Shown here: positions 14,444 to 21,236 of the stretch, in pieces
Numbering within the stretch: position 1 is the first letter of the stretch
Layout: every line of letters begins with the position of its first letter
IMG/VR virus record: IMGVR_UViG_3300030430_002488
Location: 1-28,175 of that record
Length of the DNA stretch: 28,175 nt
From: a virus
Direction: 5' to 3' (one strand)
Notes under the pieces: generated by a model
What the model saw: only the letters and a program-made list of their open reading frames with translations
What the model was told of the DNA's origin: nothing
The model's database searches: none
Position numbers and translations under genes: made by a program

Positions 14444-16609
14444 ATGCCATTAACAAAGCTACAGTTTCGCCCCGGTATAAATCGAGAGATTACTTCGTAT
14501 TCTAACGAAGGAGGTTGGCGTGACTGTGACAAAATCCGTTTTCGGATGGGCTATCCAGAAAAGCTAGGCGGTTGGGAAAAATTATCCTCGTCAACTTATC
14601 TTGGGTCTGCTCGGGCGTTGCATAATTGGATTGCTCTTGACGGCTCAAACTATCTAGGCGTTGGTACGCACCTAAAATATTACATCGAAGAGGGTGGCGC
14701 ATTTAATGATATCACACCGCTGAGACCTCCTGATCCCGGTTCTCCAGATACTCTGCAAACGGGTTCAGGTGACGTAACCTTTGCAGCCACTAACGGCAGC
14801 GCCACAATCACTGTAACGGATACATCACATGGCGCTGTTGAGGGCGACTTTGTTACATTTTCTGGCGCGGCGTCTCTGGGTGGTTTGATCACTGACACAA
14901 TCTTGAATGCAGAGCATCAGATCGTCAGCATCATCAATGCCAATAGCTATACTATAACGGCAAGTGTGGCGGCTGATTCTAACGATACAAACAATGGTGG
15001 CTCTAGCGTTGTCGGCGCATATCAAATCAACGTCGGTCTGGACTCAACGGTTGGCGGTACGGGCTGGGGCGCAGGTTTATACGGCGGTGTGGCGGCAGGC
15101 GCACTAGAGACAACAATCAATGAAGGCGGCACGTTCTCTGCCTCTGACACAACACTTACTGTGACCAGCGGTACAGGCATTGCCACCAATGATCTGATAC
15201 TGATCGACAATGAAATACTGAAAGTAACGAACGTAGCCACTAATGATCTCACAGTGACACGCGCTCAGTCAGGAACAGACGCTGCCACACATGCTAATGG
15301 CGCTACTGTAACTTTGATTGAGGGCAACGCCAGCGCAGCTAACGACTATTTCGGCTGGGGCGATGCGGCATCTGGTGGCCTGACAACCACGACACAGATT
15401 CGTCTGTGGTCACACGACAACTTTGGTGAAGACTTGCTAATCAACGCAAGAGACAGCAACATTTACTATTGGGATCGTACAAACAATCTATCCTCTCGTG
15501 CGATTGAGTTGTCGAGGCGCACAGGCACAAAAACAAGTGTTCCGCAGAAGGCAAAGCAAGTGCTTGTGTCCGATCAAGACAGGCACGTTATTGTATTCGG
15601 GGCAGATGGTTTGGGTGCAACATCTAGTGCCACTCAGGGAGACGGTGTGCAAGATCCCCTGCTGATACGCTTTTCTAGCCAAGAAAACCCCATCGACTTT
15701 TTCCCAACATCCGTTAACACCGCTGGTGATTTGCGGCTTGGCGCTGGGTCTACCTTTGTTCAAGCGGTTGAAACAAAGCGGGAAATACTTGTTTGGACTG
15801 ATACTGCCTTGTTCTCCATGCAGTTTATCGGTCCTCCGTTTACTTTTGGCCTGTCACAGCTTGCATCTAACATTACAATCATGGGGCCAAACTCGGCAGT
15901 ATCGACAGAGGATGTTGTGTATTGGATGGGTATAGATAACTTCTATGTATACTCAGGTCGTACCGAGCAACTTCCGTGTACTGTAAAAGAAAAGGTCTTT
16001 GGAAACTTTAATAAATCACAATCCGACAAAGTAACATCGGGCATAAATTCAGAGTTCTCTGAGATATTCTGGTTTTATCCCTCTGCCAATGCCACAGAAA
16101 ATGACAGGTATGTGATTTACAATTATTCAGAGCAGATTTGGTATTTTGGAACATTATCCAGAACTGCGTGGATAGATAGAGGCACGAGGGCCAACCCCAT
16201 GGCTGCTGGGGGGCAGTACATCTTCAATCACGAAATTGGTTTTGATGACGATGGCTCTGCAATGACATCTTTCATAGAGTCCGCTGGCATAGACATCGGT
16301 GATGGAGACAGGTTCACTTATATAAGACGGGTAATTCCTGACCTTTCGTTCATAGGGTCTACAAATTTGAGCAGCCCACAAGCAGTGTTCACCATAAAGT
16401 CCAGAAGGTTCCCCGGTGCCACATTTGACAACACAGACTCCGGCACAGCTATTGGCTCTGTGTCTGGTGATGTAGAGACATTTACAGAACAGTTGCATTT
16501 AAGATCTAGGGGCAGGGCTTTTGCATTGAGGGTAGAAAGCACGGCAGTCGGGACAAAATGGAAGCTGGGTAGCCCTCGTGTCGATTCTCGTGCAGACGGG
16601 AGACAATAA
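14444..16609 (+). CDS. Tail-hub-like structural protein, possibly P22 gp10-type
   Basis: A 721-aa protein. Residues 1-100 (LQFRPGINREITSYSNEGGW, CDKIRFRMGYPEKLGGW, HNWIALDGSNYLGVGT) are a strongly conserved marine phage module. Residues ~105-197 and ~225-292 look like two inserted beta domains (DTSHGAVEGDFVTFSGAASL; IDNEILKVTN with VTRAQSGT). From ~330 on come propeller-like strands: RHVIVFGADG, REILVWTDTALFSMQF, VVYWMGIDNFYVYSG, EIFWFYPSAN, EQIWYFGTLSRTAW, ending in LRSRGRAFALRVES. Overall order resembles the P22 gp10 hub/stabilisation protein that plugs the portal of short-tailed phages; that is my inference from layout, not a sequence match. It is followed by a one-base TAATG overlap. Confidence 0.7.
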   Translation: MPLTKLQFRPGINREITSYSNEGGWRDCDKIRFRMGYPEKLGGWEKLSSSTYLGSARALHNWIALDGSNYLGVGTHLKYYIEEGGAFNDITPLRPPDPGSPDTLQTGSGDVTFAATNGSATITVTDTSHGAVEGDFVTFSGAASLGGLITDTILNAEHQIVSIINANSYTITASVAADSNDTNNGGSSVVGAYQINVGLDSTVGGTGWGAGLYGGVAAGALETTINEGGTFSASDTTLTVTSGTGIATNDLILIDNEILKVTNVATNDLTVTRAQSGTDAATHANGATVTLIEGNASAANDYFGWGDAASGGLTTTTQIRLWSHDNFGEDLLINARDSNIYYWDRTNNLSSRAIELSRRTGTKTSVPQKAKQVLVSDQDRHVIVFGADGLGATSSATQGDGVQDPLLIRFSSQENPIDFFPTSVNTAGDLRLGAGSTFVQAVETKREILVWTDTALFSMQFIGPPFTFGLSQLASNITIMGPNSAVSTEDVVYWMGIDNFYVYSGRTEQLPCTVKEKVFGNFNKSQSDKVTSGINSEFSEIFWFYPSANATENDRYVIYNYSEQIWYFGTLSRTAWIDRGTRANPMAAGGQYIFNHEIGFDDDGSAMTSFIESAGIDIGDGDRFTYIRRVIPDLSFIGSTNLSSPQAVFTIKSRRFPGATFDNTDSGTAIGSVSGDVETFTEQLHLRSRGRAFALRVESTAVGTKWKLGSPRVDSRADGRQ

Positions 16610-17040
16610 TGGCTCAGGTGCAATTACCCCCTCCCAGATTACCAGAAGCGCCACAAGAGTATGACGTTAGGTACATGGCCGACTTGCTTCGCGCTTTGGA
16701 GTCATTCATATCACAAGAGAGAACAGCCGGTGAATTAAGGGCGACAAAGATCACTCTGACAGATCTGCCTTCATCTGTAATCACGGCAGATGTAAACGGG
16801 GCAGTTTCTTCGTCTACGGCAGTTACTGTAGACAATGTTCAAAACGGAACTATGACCGTTGGGCAAATTGTTAGAGGAACAGGGATTACTGGAGTGGTTA
16901 AGATAGCCACGGTAAATAGCCAGACTAGCATTGTGTTAGATACTGCTGTCACATTATCGAATGATACGTCTTTGAATATAAGCGACTTGGAAGATGGCGC
17001 ATTGTTCAACGATGGCGGAACCGTCAAAATTGTATCATAG
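16609..17040 (+). CDS. Small structural protein with N-terminal helix and beta domain
   Basis: A 143-aa protein. Residues 1-15 are Pro-rich (QLPPPRLPEAPQEY); ~16-42 form a helix (YMADLLRALESFISQERTAG); the rest is a small beta domain with VDNVQNGTMTVGQIVRGTGI and VKIATVNSQTSIVLDTAVTL, a module recurring in marine phage virion proteins. The helix-plus-beta layout suits an accessory protein that oligomerises next to the hub. The start overlaps the hub stop by one base, and the stop lies inside dyad site 3. Function is otherwise unknown. Confidence 0.7.
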   Translation: MAQVQLPPPRLPEAPQEYDVRYMADLLRALESFISQERTAGELRATKITLTDLPSSVITADVNGAVSSSTAVTVDNVQNGTMTVGQIVRGTGITGVVKIATVNSQTSIVLDTAVTLSNDTSLNISDLEDGALFNDGGTVKIVS

Positions 17041-17046
17041 TACAAA
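17029..17046 (+). promoter_or_regulatory. Dyad site 3 (ATTGTAT-CATA-GTACAAA)
   Basis: Right arm perfect, left arm 5 of 7. The site covers the stop codon of the preceding gene and ends nine bases before the ATG of the EF-hand gene that opens the lysis block. No convincing Shine-Dalgarno is present between them. Confidence 0.45.
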
Positions 17047-17055
17047 TAGACCGAC

Positions 17056-17379
17056 ATGACCGGCAAGAAGCTACAGAATAAGAGCAAATACGATCAATAC
17101 GACATGGATGGCGATGGCGTCGTCACAGACGAAGAACTTGAGCATGCCAAGGAAATAAAGGAAACAGAGAGAGACCTGAGAAAGAGCCTAGCTCAGTTAA
17201 GAATGGCAAGATTCACCTTGATAGGCATGGGCCTTTTTACGTTTGCCATGTTCACCCCTTGGGTTTCTATAGAGAGAATACAGGCTCTTTCAGAAATTTC
17301 GTCATTATTCTACATTTCAGGCGCTGGTATCGTGGGGGCCTATATGGGGACCACCGCGTGGATAGCCAAAGGCAAGTAG
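17056..17379 (+). CDS. EF-hand, two-membrane-segment protein (holin-like)
   Basis: A 107-aa protein. Residues 16-27 form a complete canonical EF-hand loop: D16-x-D18-x-D20-G21-V22-V23-T24-D25-E26-E27, so calcium binding is likely. A charged helix (29-52) follows, then hydrophobic segments at about 53-70 (FTLIGMGLFTFAMFTPWV) and 84-104 (LFYISGAGIVGAYMGTTAWI), a helical hairpin in the membrane. It stands directly before a 3TM holin and close to the lysozyme, so a holin, antiholin or pinholin role is inferred. I know EF-hand plus transmembrane small proteins from marine phages, but not with a proven function. The upstream region carries dyad site 3 in place of a clear ribosome site. Confidence 0.75.
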   Translation: MTGKKLQNKSKYDQYDMDGDGVVTDEELEHAKEIKETERDLRKSLAQLRMARFTLIGMGLFTFAMFTPWVSIERIQALSEISSLFYISGAGIVGAYMGTTAWIAKGK

Positions 17380-17398
17380 AACAGGGAGAGTTTTAGCA

Positions 17399-17794
17399 AT
17401 GTTACAGGCGTTAATTGGGCCAGTTACGGGCCTTCTGGACAAGTTCATAGAGGACAAGGATCAGAAGGCAAAGTTGGCGCACGAAATAGCGACCATGGCC
17501 GAAAAGCAGATGCACGAAGCCAATATGGGTCAGATAGAGATCAATAAGGCAGAGGCGCAGCATAGGTCTATATTCGTTGCGGGGTGGCGTCCATTTCTTG
17601 GGTGGTGTCTTTCTTTCGCTATGGCATGGCATTTTGTTCTCGCCCCTGTCACAATGTTTATATGTTCATACTTAGGGATAGAGATACCGGAGCTACCGAC
17701 TTTTGATATGGACAGCCTGATGACTGTTCTATTAGGCATGTTGGGCCTTGGCGGTCTCAGGACTGTAGAAAAGGTAAAAGGGATCACAAAGTAA
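17399..17794 (+). CDS. Holin of the 3TM (gene-transfer-agent holin) family
   Basis: A 131-aa protein. Residues 1-57 form an amphipathic charged helix region (KLAHEIATMAEKQMHEANMG), then the family signature GWRPFLGW at 62-69, a hydrophobic stretch to ~92 (LSFAMAWHFVLAPVTMFICS), a short EIPELP loop, a second hydrophobic stretch (~105-120) and the closing LGLGGLRTVEK at 115-125. These motifs match the GTA_holin_3TM family, which makes lesions in the inner membrane that release the endolysin. A good GGGAG ribosome site lies upstream. It overlaps the following gene by one base (TAATG). Confidence 0.85.
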   Translation: MLQALIGPVTGLLDKFIEDKDQKAKLAHEIATMAEKQMHEANMGQIEINKAEAQHRSIFVAGWRPFLGWCLSFAMAWHFVLAPVTMFICSYLGIEIPELPTFDMDSLMTVLLGMLGLGGLRTVEKVKGITK

Positions 17795-18495
17795 TGCCAG
17801 AACCGGGTATAGGAAAATCAGAGCCAGTACCTCTCGCACAGCAGATCACTGATGCTGGTGGCGAAAGATATCCCGGTGGGGGAGCGAATACGACTGACGT
17901 ATTCAATCAAGTCAATGACCCCGCAAGAGTAGCGCAAGCTATTTACGGGGCTACTGGCGGATTAGATGACATTCTGACCAAAGAGCAATTCTTTGCTCAA
18001 AATCAAATAACCCTTACTAATCCTTATGGTATTCAAGGAATTTACACAAGGAGGGCGGGGATCGATCCGTCTAAGATTGATTATTCTAGCCTTATGAATG
18101 AAAAGACCAGACGGGGCCTCATGGATCTTGCATATGACAGGTATCGCAATCCGTTTGCGAGGACCAACATCTTTGGGGATGAAGTGGGGGGCAACCCAGA
18201 AACTGGTGAGGTCAGATATGGCCTTGATTCATTTGGAAGCCCCAAGGAGACGTATCTGGGTGATGTGGTCGATGTTCCTGTACCCAAGAGCAAGGCAAGG
18301 GGCCTTGCAGAAATGATCCCCGGCGGCATCGGGCTTTTGATTAAAATGCTCCCACAAGAAAAGAGAAAGATGATTGAAGCTAGGATGCTTCCCGGCGGCA
18401 CTCCTACAGCGGCCCAAGGTAGAGCGGAGTACGAAGCAAGTAAGCCCAAAGGAGATTTTCTTGAAAACCTTCGAAAGATGGGGAGGGGCAAGTGA
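17794..18495 (+). CDS. Unknown 233-aa protein inside the lysis block
   Basis: A soluble-looking protein without signal peptide. N-terminal region is Gly/Pro-rich (PGIGKSEPVPLAQQITDAGG); a middle part contains DPARVAQAIYGATGG and a stretch rich in Tyr, Arg and Asn (GLMDLAYDRYRNPFART); near residue 180 is a hydrophobic MIPGGIGLLIKMLP segment, too short and kinked for a certain membrane helix; the C-terminus is basic. I recognise no family with assigned function. Its place between holin and lysozyme could suggest lysis, but its composition is closer to the internal virion proteins encoded just downstream. The stop overlaps the lysozyme GTG start. Confidence 0.65.
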   Translation: MPEPGIGKSEPVPLAQQITDAGGERYPGGGANTTDVFNQVNDPARVAQAIYGATGGLDDILTKEQFFAQNQITLTNPYGIQGIYTRRAGIDPSKIDYSSLMNEKTRRGLMDLAYDRYRNPFARTNIFGDEVGGNPETGEVRYGLDSFGSPKETYLGDVVDVPVPKSKARGLAEMIPGGIGLLIKMLPQEKRKMIEARMLPGGTPTAAQGRAEYEASKPKGDFLENLRKMGRGK

Positions 18496-18938
18496 ATATA
18501 GACAAGTTGAGGACAGAAATCGCAGAGGACGAGGGCTGCAAGTACGAAATCTATTTAGATCATCTCCACCTGCCCACTTTCGGAATTGGCCACCTAATTA
18601 CCAAGGATGATGAGGAGTACGGTCAGCCTGTTGGCACAGTGATTGAGCAGGAAAGAGTGCAGAAAGTGTTTAACCTTGACATGGCTGTGACCGTGGATGA
18701 GTGCAAAGTTTTGTATCCAGACTTTGATGATTTACCCGAGGAATGTCAGCATATCATCTGCAACATGATGTTTAATATGGGAAGGCCTCGTCTCTCCAAA
18801 TTTAAGGGCATGAAGGCTGGTGTTGATGCAAGGGATTGGAACAAGGCAGCGGACGAGATGGTCGATTCGAGGTGGTACACCCAAGTCCCAAATCGTGCTA
18901 GAAGATTAGTAAGCAGAATGCGGGCGCTATCGGAGTAG
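18492..18938 (+). CDS. Endolysin, T4-type lysozyme (GH24)
   Basis: A 148-aa muramidase that cuts the glycan strand of peptidoglycan. The catalytic triad is visible with T4-lysozyme spacing: E14 (in AEDEGCKYEIY), D23 (in YLDHLHLP) and T29 (in PTFGIGHLIT), followed by the GIGHLI signature. Later family features are NMMFNMGRPRLSKFKGM, then W of ARDWNKAADEMVDSRWY and the closing VPNRARRLVSRM. Length is near that of T4 lysozyme (164 aa), slightly short. No signal peptide, so it depends on the holin for release. The start is GTG, overlapping the previous stop (GTGA), preceded by GGGAGGGG. Confidence 0.92.
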   Translation: MNIDKLRTEIAEDEGCKYEIYLDHLHLPTFGIGHLITKDDEEYGQPVGTVIEQERVQKVFNLDMAVTVDECKVLYPDFDDLPEECQHIICNMMFNMGRPRLSKFKGMKAGVDARDWNKAADEMVDSRWYTQVPNRARRLVSRMRALSE

Positions 18939-18947
18939 GAGACTGGC

Positions 18948-19937
18948 ATGGCTTTACCACTATTATTGGGATTGGGCGGATCGGCTTTAGGCGCAAGTTT
19001 AGGCTATGGCGCACTTCTTGGTGGCGCTGTGGGGTCTGGTCTTGGCTCCCTCGCTCAAGGCGATGATCTGGGTCAGGCCATAGGCACAGGCATGATGTCT
19101 TACTTTGGTGGCAAGGCGCTTGGCGGATTATTTGGCGGTGGGGCTAACGCTGCTGCCTCTGGGATTACACCAGACGCAGCAGGAATCGGGGCAGATGTGG
19201 CCTCTGGTAGTGCTTTGGCAAAAGATCTTGCTGTTTCACCCACTGTCTCGTCTGCCGCCAGTGAGGCAGCTAAATCAAGTATATTCTCTGACCCAACAGT
19301 GGGCATGGGGTTCAAAGAGGCCCTGCCCTATGCGGGTTCTGCCGCAGCTATTGGGGCGCTCTCAGCGCCCAAATATCCAGAGATGGAGAAAAAAGAGACA
19401 CCAGATATACCAGAAAATCTGGGAGAAAAGAGAGATGTGAAAAAGCCTCCTGTTGGATACAGGCCCGGCTTTGATCCAGAGTTCATGTATTTTGCAGAGG
19501 GTGGTGAGGTTCAAAGGCCAAACGACAAAGAAATAATTAGTGATGCCGTAGATGCGATCAAAGGCACACATCCTGATCCTCAAAGGGCTTTGGGGTTGTT
19601 TGTAGCAACTTACGGTGACGATGCGCTAAGAGATTTGGTTGGTCGTGTTCGCAGTGGCGAATTTGATGAAAACGCGCAGGTTACAGAGGGCATGGTTGAG
19701 GGCGTTGGTGATGGCATGGATGACATGATCCCCGCCACCCTTGAAGGAGAGCAAGATGTTGTCCTGTCTGATGGAGAATTTATCGTACCGGCTGACGTTG
19801 TTAGTGGGCTTGGCAACGGATCGACTGACGCTGGCGCGAAATCCCTCTATGAGATGATGGACAGGGTCAGAGAGATGAGAACAGGCATGACGGAGCAGCC
19901 CGATCAGGTGCCGCAGGGTATGATGCTTCCAGCATGA
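18948..19937 (+). CDS. Gly/Ala-rich probable internal virion protein
   Basis: A 329-aa protein. Residues 1-75 are Gly/Ala/Leu-rich and hydrophobic (LLLGLGGSALGASLGYGALL and following), able to insert in membranes; ~75-135 is Ala/Ser-rich; near 185 is YFAEGGEVQRP; residues ~250-310 hold a strongly conserved phage motif set: GDGMDDMIPATLEGEQDVVL, SDGEFIVPADVVS, LGNGSTDAGAKSLYEMMDRV. I know this family from many marine short-tailed phages, encoded next to lysis and ejection genes; the biochemical role is not known to me. An ejection or virion-core function is inferred from location and composition. It overlaps the next gene by four bases. Confidence 0.75.
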   Translation: MALPLLLGLGGSALGASLGYGALLGGAVGSGLGSLAQGDDLGQAIGTGMMSYFGGKALGGLFGGGANAAASGITPDAAGIGADVASGSALAKDLAVSPTVSSAASEAAKSSIFSDPTVGMGFKEALPYAGSAAAIGALSAPKYPEMEKKETPDIPENLGEKRDVKKPPVGYRPGFDPEFMYFAEGGEVQRPNDKEIISDAVDAIKGTHPDPQRALGLFVATYGDDALRDLVGRVRSGEFDENAQVTEGMVEGVGDGMDDMIPATLEGEQDVVLSDGEFIVPADVVSGLGNGSTDAGAKSLYEMMDRVREMRTGMTEQPDQVPQGMMLPA

Positions 19938-20353
19938 TGATTACAGCGGTCCCTATTGAGGGAGTGGACATTGTCTGGGAGGATGCAAAAAGGGTTCTTC
20001 ATAAGTCGGTAAACACATCGGCTGGCAAGTTTGAGGTAGAGGACTTAAAACAAGAGCTAAAGCAGGGTCAGTTGGTGCTTTGGCTGGTAATGGATGGGAG
20101 TGAGGTTCTGGCCGCTTTGACCAGCAGGGTTATAGAGTATCCCGGTAGAAGAGCGATGGCGTTAGATTGGGTTGGCGGGAAACACATGAGGAAGTGGTTG
20201 CCATTGGCATTAAATACGTTGCAAAAATACGCTACAGACTGTGAATGCAGGCACATGGAAGGCTATGGGAGAAAAGCGTGGGGCAGAATCCTACAGAGGT
20301 ATGGATGGCAGCCTGAATATATAGCGTACAGGATGGAGTTAAATAATGGGTAA
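19934..20353 (+). CDS. GNAT-like small protein, gp13-like position
   Basis: A 139-aa protein with the secondary-structure order of an acetyltransferase (GNAT) fold: a middle strand LVLWLVMDGSEVLAALTSRV, a following RRAMALDWVGG strand, a helix with LPLALNTLQKYATDCECRHM, then EGYGRKAWGRILQRYGWQPE and a last strand YIAYRMEL. A clear acetyl-CoA loop (Q/R-x-x-G-x-G/A) is not evident, so catalysis is doubtful. The T7 internal virion protein gp13 is also about 138 aa, GNAT-like and encoded before ejection proteins; this suggests, but does not show, a similar virion-assembly role. Start could be either of two consecutive ATGs at 19934 and 19937. Confidence 0.68.
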   Translation: MMITAVPIEGVDIVWEDAKRVLHKSVNTSAGKFEVEDLKQELKQGQLVLWLVMDGSEVLAALTSRVIEYPGRRAMALDWVGGKHMRKWLPLALNTLQKYATDCECRHMEGYGRKAWGRILQRYGWQPEYIAYRMELNNG

Positions 20354-21236
20354 GGGTAGGTCATCGGTCCCAGCAGAGCAGACCATTACACAAACAAATC
20401 TCCCTAAATACATCGAACCCTATATCAGCAGGATATTAGATAGGGGAGAGGGTATATCCAATCAGCCATACCAGCCTTACGAAGGTGAGCGTTTAGCTGA
20501 AGATACAGCAGATGTTATTGCGGGCAGGGACAAAGCAAGACAAATTGCTGGCTCTGGAGTCGAGGGGCTTGCCGAAGCCATGGGTAGGGCTGAATTGGGT
20601 TCTGGATTCAAAGCCGGTCAGTTTGATGCCGCCACTGCCGATCAATATATGTCTCCATACATGCAAAAGGTGGTAGATGTTCAAAAGGAACAAGCAATTC
20701 TGGATGCGCAAAGGGCGGGGGCAGGTAGAGCCGCGCAAGCTGTGCAGGCTGGAGCGTTTGGCGGCAGCAGAGCCGCAGTTCAAGAGGGCCTTGCCGGTGA
20801 GGCGCTTAGTAGGCAGCTTGCAGAAATACAGGCATCGGGGCAGCAGCAGGCATTTGAGCAGGCACAGCAACAGTTTGAGCGAGACAGGTCAGCACGAGCG
20901 GACGCAGAAAGAATAGGTCTAGGTGCGGCTGAACTTCTAGCCGGATTGGGTGGTCAGAGGAGAGCCAGCGACATAGAGAGCGCCAAGCTCTTGGAGACCA
21001 TAGGAAAGGACATAGAGGCTAAAGATCAAGCGGGTCTTGATATGGCTTATGAAGACTTTATTCGCCAGAGAGACTTTGACAAAGAGCAGTTGATGTTCTT
21101 GTCGGCTCTAGCAAGAGGTATTCCGGTCACTCCATCAACAGAGCTTCAAAAGTTCCAAAACGTCAATCCGTTGCAACAACTGCTTGGGACAGGAATAGCT
21201 GGTCTTGGCTTGTATAAAGGGATACAGGGCCTATGA
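20346..21236 (+). CDS. Helical probable ejection / internal virion protein
   Basis: A 296-aa protein, mostly alpha-helical and rich in Ala, Gln, Glu and Arg. N-terminal TLPKYIEPYISR-like segment (residues ~18-32), then the family hallmark around residues 100-150: YMSPYMQKVVDVQKEQAIL, RAGAGRAAQAVQAGAFGGSR and a helix with QQQAFEQAQQQFERDRSA. Proteins with Y-NPY-Q-VVD and AGAFGGSRAAV motifs are common among virion proteins of short-tailed phages and are thought to leave the particle with the DNA. The C-terminus has a short Gly/Leu hydrophobic tail (GTGIAGLGLYKGIQGL). It overlaps both neighbours (eight and four bases). Confidence 0.75.
   Translation: MGKGRSSVPAEQTITQTNLPKYIEPYISRILDRGEGISNQPYQPYEGERLAEDTADVIAGRDKARQIAGSGVEGLAEAMGRAELGSGFKAGQFDAATADQYMSPYMQKVVDVQKEQAILDAQRAGAGRAAQAVQAGAFGGSRAAVQEGLAGEALSRQLAEIQASGQQQAFEQAQQQFERDRSARADAERIGLGAAELLAGLGGQRRASDIESAKLLETIGKDIEAKDQAGLDMAYEDFIRQRDFDKEQLMFLSALARGIPVTPSTELQKFQNVNPLQQLLGTGIAGLGLYKGIQGL

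Noticed and set aside
19354-19370. GGGCGCT-CTC-AGCGCCC hairpin as a terminator
   Set aside because: It is inside a coding region, lacks a T-run and has a 3-base loop; a GC-rich 7-bp stem may occur by chance.
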